Below are positions 21,398 to 30,731 of a stretch of 64,000 nt of DNA, one piece after another; the first letter of the stretch is position 1, and each line of letters opens with the position of its first letter. The translations under genes and the position numbers were made by a program. Origin of the DNA: Kangiella koreensis DSM 16069 (GTDB lineage: Bacteria > Pseudomonadota > Gammaproteobacteria > Enterobacterales > Kangiellaceae); assembly GCF_000024085.1 (NCBI RefSeq), contig NC_013166.1, positions 1,178,001 through 1,242,000 on the forward strand. The letters run 5' to 3'. The notes below the pieces were generated by a model that did no database searches, was not told the origin of the DNA, and saw nothing but the letters and a program-made list of their open reading frames with translations.

Positions 21398-22078
21398 ATG
21401 AAAGCTTTTAGACTAGTTTGTTTACTATCAATCACATATTTTATTGCATCTTGTGCATCTACGCCTACTGTTGAAAGCGGGGACTCAACGACTGATAAGC
21501 TTCTGGCTAAAGAGTATCTGGTTTCAGTGGGTGATAAGGTTTCATTTAAGGATTCTACTATAGAATTTCTCGATATTGTGAATGATTCAAGGTGTCCTAA
21601 AGGCGTTCAATGTGTTGCTGAGGGTGATGCGACATTAAGCTTTATTTATTCGACTCCAAGCTCTGCGGAGTCTTTTAATTTAAATACCTCTGATTCATCG
21701 ATAGGTGATTTTAATGGTATGAAAATTGGTTTAATGTCATTTGATCCTCTGCCTTCTGAGGGAAATATATTAAGTCCAAAAGAATTCAAAGCACGACTTG
21801 TCGTTACTGAAGAAGGTGCTTTGGATGATGTCACAATAATTGATGTCAGAACTGATGGCGAGTATAACAATAGCCATTATTCTGGTGCCGTAAATATACC
21901 TGTAGATGAGATCGGTAGCCGTATTAGTCAGCTGAATCTTGCTAATGAACAAACTTTTGTTGTCTACTGTCGAAGTGGAAATCGAGCTGCTAAGGCTAAG
22001 GATGAGCTCGAGGCTATGGGGTATACTAGCGTCATTAATGGTGTTAATGAAGATAGTCTTGATAAGCTTCTGGACTGA
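21398..22078 (+). CDS. Lipoprotein with C-terminal rhodanese domain
   Basis: 226 residues from the ATG at 21398. A lipoprotein signal with lipobox IASC puts the acylated Cys near residue 19. Residues 40-125 contain SRCPKGVQCVAEGDA, a Cys-pair motif seen in many small secreted lipoproteins of unknown role. Residues 135-226 are a rhodanese domain (IIDVRTDGEYNNSHYSGAVNIPVDEI) with the active-site loop CRSGNR, so the sulfur-accepting Cys is kept. A membrane-anchored periplasmic or outer-membrane sulfurtransferase is inferred. It is followed after 2 bases by the VOC gene, probably co-transcribed. Confidence 0.85.
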   Translation: MKAFRLVCLLSITYFIASCASTPTVESGDSTTDKLLAKEYLVSVGDKVSFKDSTIEFLDIVNDSRCPKGVQCVAEGDATLSFIYSTPSSAESFNLNTSDSSIGDFNGMKIGLMSFDPLPSEGNILSPKEFKARLVVTEEGALDDVTIIDVRTDGEYNNSHYSGAVNIPVDEIGSRISQLNLANEQTFVVYCRSGNRAAKAKDELEAMGYTSVINGVNEDSLDKLLD

Positions 22079-22080
22079 AT

Positions 22081-22464
22081 ATGAGTGGAAAGGTATTAGG
22101 TATCGGTGGTGTCTTCTTTAAGTGCAAAGATAGAGATGCTCTAGGAGAATGGTATGAAAAAGCTTTGGGTTTTAAAATCGATCCAAGCTATGGCGGTACC
22201 AGTTTTCCTGTAGCAAATATTCCGAAAGAGGGCTATACCGTTTGGGGCGCCTTTAAGGAAGATACTGATTATTTCGCACCATCAGATAAAGACTTCATGA
22301 TTAACCTGATGGTTGATGATGTGGAAGCCTGTATTAAGCAAGTTGTAGCCAATGGTGGTAAGCAGGTCGGCGACATTGTCGTTGAAGATGGTTTTGGTAA
22401 GTTTGCCTGGTTTATGGACCTGGAAGGAAACAAGATCGAATTATGGCAATTGCCAGACCAATAA
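22081..22464 (+). CDS. VOC (glyoxalase/bleomycin-resistance) family protein
   Basis: 127 residues, one VOC unit of two beta-alpha-beta-beta-beta modules: GIGGVFFKCKDRDALGEWYEKALGFK at the N-terminus and FMINLMVDDVEACIKQVVANGG ... FMDLEGNKIELWQ at the C-terminus. The terminal Glu in NKIELWQ is a usual metal ligand. Members include glyoxalases, dioxygenases and resistance proteins; the substrate cannot be told. It starts 2 bases after the rhodanese lipoprotein stop. Confidence 0.88.
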   Translation: MSGKVLGIGGVFFKCKDRDALGEWYEKALGFKIDPSYGGTSFPVANIPKEGYTVWGAFKEDTDYFAPSDKDFMINLMVDDVEACIKQVVANGGKQVGDIVVEDGFGKFAWFMDLEGNKIELWQLPDQ

Positions 22465-22493
22465 AAAGTGTTAATCTAAATTTTGGTGAGAAT

Positions 22494-22523
22494 AAAAAAG
22501 CCCAGCTATTTGCTGGGCTTTTT
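22494..22523. terminator. Bidirectional terminator between the VOC gene and aguB
   Basis: GCCCAGC, loop TATTT and GCTGGGC are flanked by A6 and T5. Confidence 0.88.
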
Positions 22524-22554
22524 GTTATGCGTTGCCTGTTATTTGTGAGCGGCT

Positions 22555-23412
22555 TTAGAACTGATTGATACGGTTATAATATTCCGGACGGCGATCTCTA
22601 AATAAGCCCCAGCTAGCGCGCTGTTTCGCTACCTGGTCTAAATCAAATTCCTGGCAAATCACACCTTCGCTGGTTTTATCCATCTCTTGGATTTTGGCAC
22701 CAAATGGATCTGTTATAAACGAAGAGCCATAGAAGGTAATGCCGCAGGTGTCGCCTTGTTCGGTACCAACGCGGTTTGAAGCCACTACTGGAACCATGTT
22801 TGCCCCACTGTGGCCCTGCATGACACGTTGCCAGTGCTCACGCGAATCCCAGTTTGGATCTTGTGGCTCTGATCCAATGGCTGTAGGGTAATAAATCACT
22901 TCAGCACCTTGCAGCGCTAGAATGCGTGCAGCTTCAGGGAACCATTGATCCCAACAAATGGCTGCGCCCATACGGCCAAATTTGGTGTCCCAAACTTTAA
23001 ACCCTGTGTCGCCTGGTGAGAAGTAAAACTTCTCTTGATAACCGTGCCCATCTGGGATGTGCATCTTGCGGTAGTTGTCCATGATGGTGCCGTCGGCATC
23101 AATCATTGCCAGAGAATTAAAGTGTGCATTGCCAGCTTTTTCGAAATAGCTGATGGGCAAAACTACGCCTAACTGTTTCGCAACTGTTGAGAAGTGCTGT
23201 AATACACGGCTGCTTGGATAAGGCTCAGCCCAATCAAAATATTTAGGATCCTGATCTTTGCACCAGTAATAGCCAGCAAATAATTCCTGTAAAAGAATAG
23301 CGTTCGCGCCTTGTTCAGCAGCTTGTTTAACTAAAGCTTCACCTTTAGCGATGTTCTCATCAAAGTTTGCACTAACCGCAAACTGGGTTGCTGCAAATGT
23401 TACGTTTCTCAT
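22555..23412 (-). CDS. aguB: N-carbamoylputrescine amidase
   Basis: A 285-residue nitrilase-superfamily amidase. The Glu-Lys-Cys triad is visible: Glu in LLQELFAGYYW, Lys in YRKMHIPD and Cys in GAAICWDQWFPEAAR. It hydrolyses N-carbamoylputrescine to putrescine, CO2 and ammonia, the last step of the agmatine deiminase route. It lies 38 bases downstream of aguA, with speA before that, so speA-aguA-aguB form one operon converting arginine to putrescine. Confidence 0.96.
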   Translation of the reverse strand: MRNVTFAATQFAVSANFDENIAKGEALVKQAAEQGANAILLQELFAGYYWCKDQDPKYFDWAEPYPSSRVLQHFSTVAKQLGVVLPISYFEKAGNAHFNSLAMIDADGTIMDNYRKMHIPDGHGYQEKFYFSPGDTGFKVWDTKFGRMGAAICWDQWFPEAARILALQGAEVIYYPTAIGSEPQDPNWDSREHWQRVMQGHSGANMVPVVASNRVGTEQGDTCGITFYGSSFITDPFGAKIQEMDKTSEGVICQEFDLDQVAKQRASWGLFRDRRPEYYNRINQF

Positions 23413-23450
23413 AGTGTTATCACCTATTAAGACTCAAATGTATGAGCTCA

Positions 23451-24434
23451 TTAAATTTGGGGTTGCTGCATGGTTATGCAGTGAATGCCGCCGCCGCCGA
23501 CTAAAATTTCATTGGCATTAATTTGATGGATAGTGCGATGGGGGAAGAGGTCAGTCAGAACTGATTTTGCTTCATCATCTTGCTTGCAGTCGAAAGACGG
23601 CATAATGATCGCATCATTGGCAATATAAAAATTAATATACGAAAGAGGCACACGAAGTTCGCCCTCATAACGTGCTTCAGGCTCGGAGACCTCAACCAGT
23701 TTCAAATTGTTTTCACGAAGAATTTGGCGATTTTCCTCATATATAGCAAAGTTCTCGCTCTGCTTGTCACAGTTTTGGCTAATCACTAAATCCTCTTCAA
23801 CGAAGCAGGCAATATTGTCGATATGTCCATCGGTATCCACATCGCCAGCAACGCCTTTCTCTAACCATACAACTTGCTCAGCACCAAATTGCTCCAGCAA
23901 AACCTGTTCGATCTGTTGCTGGTTCATTGAGGGGTTACGGTTTGCATTAAGCAAGCATTCTTTAGTGGTTAAAATAGTACCTTGTCCGTTAGAGTGAACC
24001 GCGCCACCTTCTAATACCATGTCGATCTGACGCGACTGTATACCACTATAGTTTATGATGTTATCAGCAACTTTGGCATCATTATCAAAAGGTGAGAACT
24101 TATTGCCCCAGGCGTTAAATTGGAAATCTAAAGCCAGTGGTTTGCCATCTTCTGCGATCCAGATTGGCGCTGTATCACGCGTCCAACTATCATCAATAGT
24201 CATTTCTACCAAAGTAATAGAGCTGCTGAGCTTCTTGGTGGCAAAAGCTTTATGTTCAGGCTTTACCAGCATAAAAAGTGGCTCATAGTCAGCAATGGTA
24301 TTGGCTACTTCGGCAAAAGCTAGCTGGGCCTTCTCAAGTCCATTGGTCCAGATTTCAGTACGACACGGCCATGCCATCCAGGTCGCTGCATGAGCTTCCC
24401 ATTCGGCTGGCCAGCGTCTTTTCAACTGAGTCAT
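23451..24434 (-). CDS. aguA: Agmatine deiminase
   Basis: 327 residues of the peptidyl-arginine-deiminase-like pentein family. The N-terminal PAEWEAHAATWMAWP, WTRDTAPIW, the GGAVHSNGQGT loop, DVDTDGHIDN with the catalytic His, and the terminal GGGGIHCITMQQP with the nucleophilic Cys are all present. It converts agmatine to N-carbamoylputrescine and ammonia. It begins 7 bases after the speA stop, so the two are tightly coupled. Confidence 0.96.
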   Translation of the reverse strand: MTQLKRRWPAEWEAHAATWMAWPCRTEIWTNGLEKAQLAFAEVANTIADYEPLFMLVKPEHKAFATKKLSSSITLVEMTIDDSWTRDTAPIWIAEDGKPLALDFQFNAWGNKFSPFDNDAKVADNIINYSGIQSRQIDMVLEGGAVHSNGQGTILTTKECLLNANRNPSMNQQQIEQVLLEQFGAEQVVWLEKGVAGDVDTDGHIDNIACFVEEDLVISQNCDKQSENFAIYEENRQILRENNLKLVEVSEPEARYEGELRVPLSYINFYIANDAIIMPSFDCKQDDEAKSVLTDLFPHRTIHQINANEILVGGGGIHCITMQQPQI

Positions 24435-24441
24435 TTTCAGT

Positions 24442-26376
24442 CTAATCCTCTAAATAACTGTAGCCATAAATACCTTCGCGTAATTCGGCCAGGTATTGGC
24501 GTTGTTGCGTTTGCTCAAGGTCGCTTGCTTTGAGCTGGCGACGATAAGACTCCAAAATGGATTTAGCATCAAAATCCACGTATTCAAGCATTTCGTCAAC
24601 ACCTGAGCCGTAGTCAGTCCCTGTGATTTTAATTTCTCCATTCTCGGCTAGTACCAGGTCGATAGTATGCGTGTCGCCAAACAGGTTGTGCATATCGCCC
24701 AATATTTCCTGATAAGCGCCCACCATAAAGAAGCCAAGCAAATATTCATCGCCTGGCGTATAAGTAGGGAGCATCAAAGTAGGGGTAATGCTTTGTGCAT
24801 TAACATATTGCTCTAACACGCCATCACTATCGCAGGTAATATCTTGAATAATGACGCTTTCCATAGGCTCATCTTTCAGCCCGACTAAAGGCATCACCGG
24901 GAAGATCTGGTCAATCGCCCAAGCATCCGGCAATGACTGGAAAATAGAGAAGTTAACGAAGTATTTGCTGGCCAGTTTTTCATTTAAATTGTCTAGCGTA
25001 TTTTGATGCTCTTGAATTTCAGGAATTAACTTCTCTTTGACCAACATCAAAATCATGCGGTGCAGACGCTCAGCCATCGCTCGCTCAGCAAGTGACAAGA
25101 CCTGGTGGCTGAACATTCCTTGAGCTTCTGTCAGCAAGTAACCGGCATCATGGAAAGTCTCCATAAGTTTACGGTTATCTTTAGTGTTCATGGCTTCCTG
25201 ATAGCTTTCCCAAAGGTTGTGTAACACCAGTGGCGCTTCTTCGGAAGGCGCTTCTAGCTCAACTTTTTCAGGAGCTTCTGAATCAATAACATTGGCAATT
25301 AATACCGCGTGGTGAGCAGTCAGTGCTCGACCTGATTCTGTAATGATATTCGGATGAGGTAAATCATTCTCGTTGGCAACATCATAAAATGCCCACACTA
25401 CGTTATTGGCGTATTCCGACAAGCTATAGTTGATTGAGCAATGGCTCTGGCTACGAGTTCCTTCATAATCCACGCCAAGACCGCCACCCACGTCCACGGT
25501 TTCTACTGGCACGCCAAGCGCATGCAGTTCCGCATAAAAGCGAGCGCATTCTTTGAGTGCATTCTGGATGTCACGAATCGAGGTAATCTGTGAACCCAAG
25601 TGGAAGTGTAGTAGTTTAAATATATCCACCTGGTCGCTGGCTTGCAGCGTTTCAACCAAACGCAAAATCTGGCTGGCAGACAAGCCAAATTTGGAATGAT
25701 CACCACCAGAGGTTTGCCATTTAGACTCACCTTTTGAAGCTAGTCGAGCTCGAACGCCAATAGTTGGCTTTACGCCCATGCTTTCAGCTTCTTCAAGCAC
25801 TAATTGAAGCTCTGTCAGCTTTTCTACGACAATGTAGACCTTGTGACCAAGTTGCGTACCAATTAAGGCGGTACGAATGTACTCACGGTCTTTATAGCCG
25901 TTGCAGACGATAGTTGAATTGGTATGCTCGGATAAAGCAAGCACAGCCATTAATTCTGGCTTGCTGCCAGCTTCGAGACCAATCTGTTTATCGTTGTTGT
26001 TGTTAATGGCAGCCTGGCTTTGCACAATTTCTTCGACCACACGACGCTGCTGATTGACTTTGATCGGATAGCAGATCGTATAGCGGCCTTGAAACTCGTA
26101 TTCTTTAATCGCCTGATTAAATGCTTCGCACAAACTATTGACGCGATTATGCAGAATATCGCCAAAGCGAAGCAGAGCAGGCATCTGAAATCCTTTCTTT
26201 TGTAGCTCCTTGCAGATTTCTGAAAGTTCAAAGTTAAACTCTGGGCGGCTACGATCAGGCTTCACCACCAGGTTACCTTGCTCATTCAAGTCGAAATAGC
26301 CTTCGCTCCAGTAAGGAAGGTTGTAGTGGGCGCGGGCTTTTTCGATGCTCCAAGCTTCATTTTGATCAACGACCAT
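24442..26376 (-). CDS. speA: Biosynthetic arginine decarboxylase
   Basis: 644 residues, the usual length of SpeA (fold-type III PLP). YPIKVNQQR near residue 105 carries the PLP Lys, HFHLGSQI near 260 and VDVGGGLGVDYEGT near 295 line the cofactor pocket, and ITCDSDG near 510 carries the Cys-Asp pair. It makes agmatine from arginine. It leads the speA-aguA-aguB operon. Confidence 0.97.
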   Translation of the reverse strand: MVVDQNEAWSIEKARAHYNLPYWSEGYFDLNEQGNLVVKPDRSRPEFNFELSEICKELQKKGFQMPALLRFGDILHNRVNSLCEAFNQAIKEYEFQGRYTICYPIKVNQQRRVVEEIVQSQAAINNNNDKQIGLEAGSKPELMAVLALSEHTNSTIVCNGYKDREYIRTALIGTQLGHKVYIVVEKLTELQLVLEEAESMGVKPTIGVRARLASKGESKWQTSGGDHSKFGLSASQILRLVETLQASDQVDIFKLLHFHLGSQITSIRDIQNALKECARFYAELHALGVPVETVDVGGGLGVDYEGTRSQSHCSINYSLSEYANNVVWAFYDVANENDLPHPNIITESGRALTAHHAVLIANVIDSEAPEKVELEAPSEEAPLVLHNLWESYQEAMNTKDNRKLMETFHDAGYLLTEAQGMFSHQVLSLAERAMAERLHRMILMLVKEKLIPEIQEHQNTLDNLNEKLASKYFVNFSIFQSLPDAWAIDQIFPVMPLVGLKDEPMESVIIQDITCDSDGVLEQYVNAQSITPTLMLPTYTPGDEYLLGFFMVGAYQEILGDMHNLFGDTHTIDLVLAENGEIKITGTDYGSGVDEMLEYVDFDAKSILESYRRQLKASDLEQTQQRQYLAELREGIYGYSYLED

Positions 26377-26481
26377 TGTGCTGGTTTCTCCAATTCGATC
26401 TTCAGGTTATGAAGATGCTTAATGATTAAACTTTATATACCTAATGCGTTTATAAAACTATCATTTCTAAACGCGGGATAC

Positions 26482-26510
26482 AAAAAAGGCGAACTCTTGA
26501 GTTCGCCTTT
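26482..26510 (-). terminator. Terminator of the speD-speE operon
   Basis: On the minus strand GGCGAACTC-AA-GAGTTCGCC is followed by T6. It lies between speE and speA, separating the two polyamine operons. Confidence 0.87.
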
Positions 26511-26527
26511 GTGTTCTCTTGCACGCT

Positions 26528-27391
26528 TTACTTGAGCGCCTCAATCACGTACTGGGGCAGGGCAAAGCTGGCGACATGCAGTTCAGGGTTATAGTACCTG
26601 GTACTAAAATTAGCCTTACTAAATCGCTCTCGTATGGTTTCAACTGAGTGCTGGCGCAAAGTCGCATCATCACTACCCCAGGAAAGGGTCATATTGCCAC
26701 CGATATAAGTTGGCACAGCCGTTACATAAAACCAGCGATCGTCAAAAATACCTTTGAAGCGGTTATAAGTGGTTTTCACTTCATCAATCTGCATGAAGCT
26801 AACACCGTTTTGCGTTGCTAATATGCCGCCTTCATTAAGACTGTTTTTGCAGCCTTGATAAAAGCGTGAAGTAAAGAGCACTTCGGCTGGGCCTTCCGGA
26901 TCAGTTGAGTCAGAAATAATGACATCAAACCTGTCACCGTTCTCAGCATTAGCATTATGAACAATGAAATCAACGCCATCAGCAATCACAAGATTAACTC
27001 GTGGATCGTCAAAAGCACCGTCAGAGTGCTTCGGGAAGTATTGTTTGCACATATCCACTACGGCAGCATCAATCTCCACCATGGTGACCTGTTCGACTTC
27101 AGGGTGACGCAATACTTCACGCAAAATACCGCCATCGCCACCACCAATAATCAAAACCCGTTTTGCATTACCATGTGCAAATAACGGCACATGTGTCAGC
27201 ATCTCGTGGTAAATGAACTCGTCTTTTTCGGTGGTTTGGATAACCCCGTCCAACGCCATAACATGACCAAACTGCTCATTCTTAAAAATGATCAGATGCT
27301 GATGTTCGGTTTTACTCTCGAACAAAACTTCATCAACAATGAAGCTTTGCCCGTAAGTGCTGTATAGGGTTTCGATAAATCTTTTTGCCAT
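26528..27391 (-). CDS. speE: Spermidine synthase
   Basis: 287 residues. The N-terminal beta-domain is followed by the Rossmann core, with [18 protein letters not shown] near residue 80 binding decarboxylated AdoMet, and [17 protein letters not shown] with the catalytic Asp. It transfers aminopropyl to putrescine, giving spermidine. It lies 21 bases after speD in the same operon. Confidence 0.96.
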   Translation of the reverse strand: MAKRFIETLYSTYGQSFIVDEVLFESKTEHQHLIIFKNEQFGHVMALDGVIQTTEKDEFIYHEMLTHVPLFAHGNAKRVLIIGGGDGGILREVLRHPEVEQVTMVEIDAAVVDMCKQYFPKHSDGAFDDPRVNLVIADGVDFIVHNANAENGDRFDVIISDSTDPEGPAEVLFTSRFYQGCKNSLNEGGILATQNGVSFMQIDEVKTTYNRFKGIFDDRWFYVTAVPTYIGGNMTLSWGSDDATLRQHSVETIRERFSKANFSTRYYNPELHVASFALPQYVIEALK

Positions 27392-27412
27392 GTCGATTAA
27401 ATGCCTTCGGCT

Positions 27413-28000
27413 TTATTTCTCAACTTGTCCACGCAAAATTTCACTCACTTCAATTTTTGAAGGGTGGAATGCTTTGCGCAGGATTTCTACCGCTTTATGA
27501 GGTTCAGCGTCGCCACACATAAAGACATCAAACGCAGCATAGTCGCGCTCTGGCCAGGTGTGCACACTGATATGGGATTCTGCTAAAACGGCAACACCTG
27601 AAATTCCACCGTTAGGTGTAAAGTGGTGCATATGAATGTGCAACAAAGTTGCGCCACACTCAACTACAGACTCACGGAAAGCTTGCTCCATCAGTTGTAG
27701 GTTATCAAGCTTTGATGCGCCCCATAGATCAATGATCAAATGAGTGCCCGCAAAGATTTTGCCGTTTCTGTGTATGAAATGATCGTTTCGCTCATCGTTC
27801 TCGTTGACGTTCTTAAAAGAAGGCCACTGAGTTTCTGTTGCGCCAGTAGGATCAATCTCTTGGTTATAGTCGAAGTCTTTATACACTTCTTTAATCTCCT
27901 GTACAGGGAAGCCATAAACAAGCTTATTTACAAATTTCTGGGGGCGTAACGATAGAAACTTCCCAGACCTACCAGGCGTGCTGACAAACTCACCATTCAC
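27413..28000 (-). CDS. speD: S-adenosylmethionine decarboxylase proenzyme (class 1B-like)
   Basis: 195 residues. The autocleavage site is E141-S142, in AESHISVHTWPE; S142 becomes the pyruvoyl group. H147 and C162 keep the 5- and 20-residue spacing of the catalytic His and Cys in the Thermotoga enzyme. The core starts near residue 80 (GKIFAGTHLIIDLWG); the first 78 residues are an extension not found in short class 1B enzymes and have no usable internal ATG. It makes decarboxylated AdoMet for SpeE. Confidence 0.93.
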   Translation of the reverse strand: MNGEFVSTPGRSGKFLSLRPQKFVNKLVYGFPVQEIKEVYKDFDYNQEIDPTGATETQWPSFKNVNENDERNDHFIHRNGKIFAGTHLIIDLWGASKLDNLQLMEQAFRESVVECGATLLHIHMHHFTPNGGISGVAVLAESHISVHTWPERDYAAFDVFMCGDAEPHKAVEILRKAFHPSKIEVSEILRGQVEK

Positions 28001-28211
28001 TTAATCAGTGACCGTGAGCAAAAAATAGCCAATCAGCACAAAATGGAATGTGCTTTATACTTTGTTTAGCGAAAAATGCAAGAAAATTCGGGTGGAAATA
28101 AGGAAAAAACTACCCGTTAGAAATTGGGTGTGAAAGAATGCGTCCTTCGTATAGTGATAAATTCTAAACAAATTTATTAATAAGTGTTTTTAACTGATTG
28201 ATTTTTAAAGT

Positions 28212-29084
28212 ATGAATCCAGGTTATTGGCGTTTAGTTTTGCTGGCTGTTTTAGCTGTCTTTTTGATGGCAATGGTGCCGGTTATTATCAAGTATATTGA
28301 GGTCGATCCGTGGCTGATCGGTGCCTTTAGATTGGCGGTCAGTGTGGTAGGCCTGGTACTGCTGGCAGGCATGACGCGAAAGCCATTAATTGCGCGCCGA
28401 GAAAACTGGATATTCATTTTTTTGCTGGGTTTAGTGTTTGCTACACACTGGCTCACTTATTTCTACAGCATTCAACTTTCAACAGCTTCAATTGCTGCTA
28501 TTGGGGTTTCAACCTTTGGCGCGCATTTGCTTTTGCTTGGCTGGTTTGTGCATAAACAACCACCACATTGGCTTGAACTTTTTTGCGTGCTGTTGGCTTT
28601 CGCCGGTGTTTATATGGTGGTGCCGGAGTTCGACCTTAATGATGGCATGACGATTGGTCTTATCCTTGCGGTGATATCCGGTTTCTTATATGCCTTGTTG
28701 CCCTTGATGCATCAGAAGTATCGTCATATCAATGGTGAGCGTCGAACGTTTGGTCAGTTTTTTGTGGCTATGGTTATTTTCAGCTTTGGTCTACCTCAGG
28801 CGGAATGGTCGATTCCTAAAGAAAGCTGGATAGGGTTGATTGTGTTGGGTGTGGTCTGCACTCTGGTTGCTCATAGTCTCTGGATAAAGGTTAGTACCGA
28901 ATTAAATCATGTAGTCACTTCGGTGGTTTATTATCTCTATGTACCCATCGCCATGCTGTTCAGTTTTGTCTTTTTAGATGAAACTCTATCCTCACAACAA
29001 CTAGTTGGAGCTGGTTTGATTATCTTTGCCAATGTTCTCGGTATTTGGTTCCGCTCAATTCGCAAGCATCGGCCTGTTATTTAG
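28212..29084 (+). CDS. EamA/DMT-family transporter
   Basis: 290 residues with about ten membrane helices in two repeated EamA halves (the first ending ...LAFAGVYMVVPEF, the second ...GLIIFANVLGIWFRS). The family exports amino acids, purines or other metabolites from the cytoplasm; the substrate cannot be predicted. It is single and divergent from speD, with 211 bases between. Confidence 0.88.
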   Translation: MNPGYWRLVLLAVLAVFLMAMVPVIIKYIEVDPWLIGAFRLAVSVVGLVLLAGMTRKPLIARRENWIFIFLLGLVFATHWLTYFYSIQLSTASIAAIGVSTFGAHLLLLGWFVHKQPPHWLELFCVLLAFAGVYMVVPEFDLNDGMTIGLILAVISGFLYALLPLMHQKYRHINGERRTFGQFFVAMVIFSFGLPQAEWSIPKESWIGLIVLGVVCTLVAHSLWIKVSTELNHVVTSVVYYLYVPIAMLFSFVFLDETLSSQQLVGAGLIIFANVLGIWFRSIRKHRPVI

Positions 29085-29171
29085 GCAAAAACCTCAAGCT
29101 ATCCGAGATGCATCATATTTGTATCCAATACTGTATCTTTTTGTATTTTATTGATATTCTTCACAAGTCTA

Positions 29172-29235
29172 AAATGCATTGTTCCTTGCTAAACAAGGAG
29201 ATATAGTGCATTTGGCCATTACAGGCTGTAATGGC
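29172..29235. repeat. Two adjacent hairpins upstream of an unrecognised gene
   Basis: The first is nested: AAATGCA (29172) pairs with TGCATTT (29207), and inside it CCTTG pairs with CAAGG (29184-29198). Directly after it, GCCATTACAG-G-CTGTAATGGC (29215-29235) is a perfect 10-1-10 palindrome. A third, CATCAG-TTT-CTGATG, follows near 29290. No T run follows, so they are not ordinary terminators. The 324-base gap 29085-29408 contains no gene. Confidence 0.65.
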
Positions 29236-29360
29236 TTGGGCCTGGTTAGCTCAGGATAGATAATGGAATGATGCATTTATGACTCGCAACATCAGTTTCT
29301 GATGCAAATTTGCCATTAGGTTATCTTATTGTATATGAGATAAATGGTTGCTTGTGTCAT

Positions 29361-29389
29361 AATGTATCTAATTAATATACCAATGTATC
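29361..29389 (+). promoter_or_regulatory. Direct repeat, possible operator of the downstream gene
   Basis: AATGTATC occurs at 29361 and 29382, exactly 21 bases apart (two helical turns), within 50 bases of the GTG start. Two more TGTATC words lie at 29120 and 29132. The arrangement suggests a protein binding the same face of the helix; which protein is unknown. Confidence 0.4.
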
Positions 29390-29408
29390 ACAACAAGAAG
29401 GCAGTACA

Positions 29409-30635
29409 GTGAGTAAGACATTATCCCGCTCAGAATTAGCGCTTATTGATCGAGAGGGTGAGCGCATTAAAAACGGCCTATCGAACCTCGTCGATGATTT
29501 CCCGAATCATGCTAAAACCATTACCGGTATGGCAAATTGGCTCAATGCTAATAAGTCTACCTGTCAGCGTATGGTTGAAACTATCAATAAAGCGGTGGAT
29601 GGCCTGCAAGTTATTCACTCACTACCTGGACCTGCTGGTTTACGTGGATTTATTGATTTGGCCGAACAACACAAAATGAATGCCAAGCTGGTTGAAGAAG
29701 CCAGAGCTATGGTCGTTCGTTTTGAGAACTTGATTTATGAGTATTCACGAAGTCACTCAGCCCTTAAAGCGCTTATCAAATCTTCAGATAAGAGTACCCA
29801 AACTCAGGGCAATAAGTCCGATCAGCGAAAATCACTTTTTGAAGCTTCTCGAACGGTTACCGGTGAACAGATGGAAAATCTGTTTTTCGCCTGTATTCTT
29901 AAAGAGAATGAGCAGGACCATAAATTCCTTCAGCAATATACGCTGACCTTTTTTGACAATTGCATCAAAACAGAAACTGCCCGTCCTTTGGTGATTCCAG
30001 TTGGTCCTTCAGAACAAAAGCTTGAGTTAGAAAAACCAGAATTAATCTCTCAGGATGAGGAGGTTGCTGACAAACTTGCAAACGTCTCATTAATAGAAGA
30101 ACTTACTAGCGCAAGTGTTGTTAAAAGCATTAATGAATTTACTCGCGGAGAAAACTCCATCATTATCCCAGCGATACCGGATCAGGCTAATGGCTTTAAT
30201 ATTGCTGCCATGAAAAATTATCCGGAAGAGCAGTTGGGACCTTTTTATGGTGGAAAAAAAGCCAGCTGTGTCAGCGTGCAGGTGAGAACACCAATTAAAA
30301 GCTTATATATGGTGTGTTTCCTTGAGCGCAGTTATGCCATGCGTAGTGTTGCTAATGCAGGTATTTATTCGATGAATACTCAATTAGCAACCATGATTAC
30401 CAGTCCTGACGCACTCTGGTATGACCGTTTCCATGATGAGGCAGATTTGGTGCTATCAAGCCATGATGCTAACTTCTCAGAGAAACTTAAATACCCAATG
30501 GCTAACGAGTTAGTAGATACATTGTTTACCGTGACAGGGTGTGATCGTAAAGAATATGCGGCATACCTGGTTCGAGTGGACTATCCTATCTGGTCGACTG
30601 CTTACCGCATTTACTTCCAGTATGCTATCGATTAG
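29409..30635 (+). CDS. Conserved-looking protein of unknown function, possible N-terminal helix-turn-helix
   Basis: 408 residues, soluble, with no signal peptide or membrane segment. I do not recognise a family. Residues 1-110 are helical and include MANWLNANKSTCQRMVETI, which could be a helix-turn-helix; LPGPAGLRGFIDLA follows, as in some replication- or stress-type regulators. Residues 130-260 are charged and variable, and 260-408 look like an alpha/beta domain (CVSVQVRTPIKSLYMVCFL ... YPIWSTAYRIYFQY). The start is GTG with AGAAGG upstream. A terminator follows. Repeats and hairpins upstream hint at autoregulation. Confidence 0.75.
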   Translation: MSKTLSRSELALIDREGERIKNGLSNLVDDFPNHAKTITGMANWLNANKSTCQRMVETINKAVDGLQVIHSLPGPAGLRGFIDLAEQHKMNAKLVEEARAMVVRFENLIYEYSRSHSALKALIKSSDKSTQTQGNKSDQRKSLFEASRTVTGEQMENLFFACILKENEQDHKFLQQYTLTFFDNCIKTETARPLVIPVGPSEQKLELEKPELISQDEEVADKLANVSLIEELTSASVVKSINEFTRGENSIIIPAIPDQANGFNIAAMKNYPEEQLGPFYGGKKASCVSVQVRTPIKSLYMVCFLERSYAMRSVANAGIYSMNTQLATMITSPDALWYDRFHDEADLVLSSHDANFSEKLKYPMANELVDTLFTVTGCDRKEYAAYLVRVDYPIWSTAYRIYFQYAID

Positions 30636-30676
30636 TGTGAGTTGACTCATCTCGATAGAGTCTTTTGAGCATACAT

Positions 30677-30707
30677 AAAAAAAACGGGCTAAACGCCCGT
30701 TTTTTTA
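30677..30707. terminator. Bidirectional terminator between the unknown gene and leucine dehydrogenase
   Basis: ACGGGC, loop TAAAC and GCCCGT are flanked by a run of A and T7. Confidence 0.88.
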
Positions 30708-30731
30708 TTCAAACTTATTTAAGAGTTTGAA

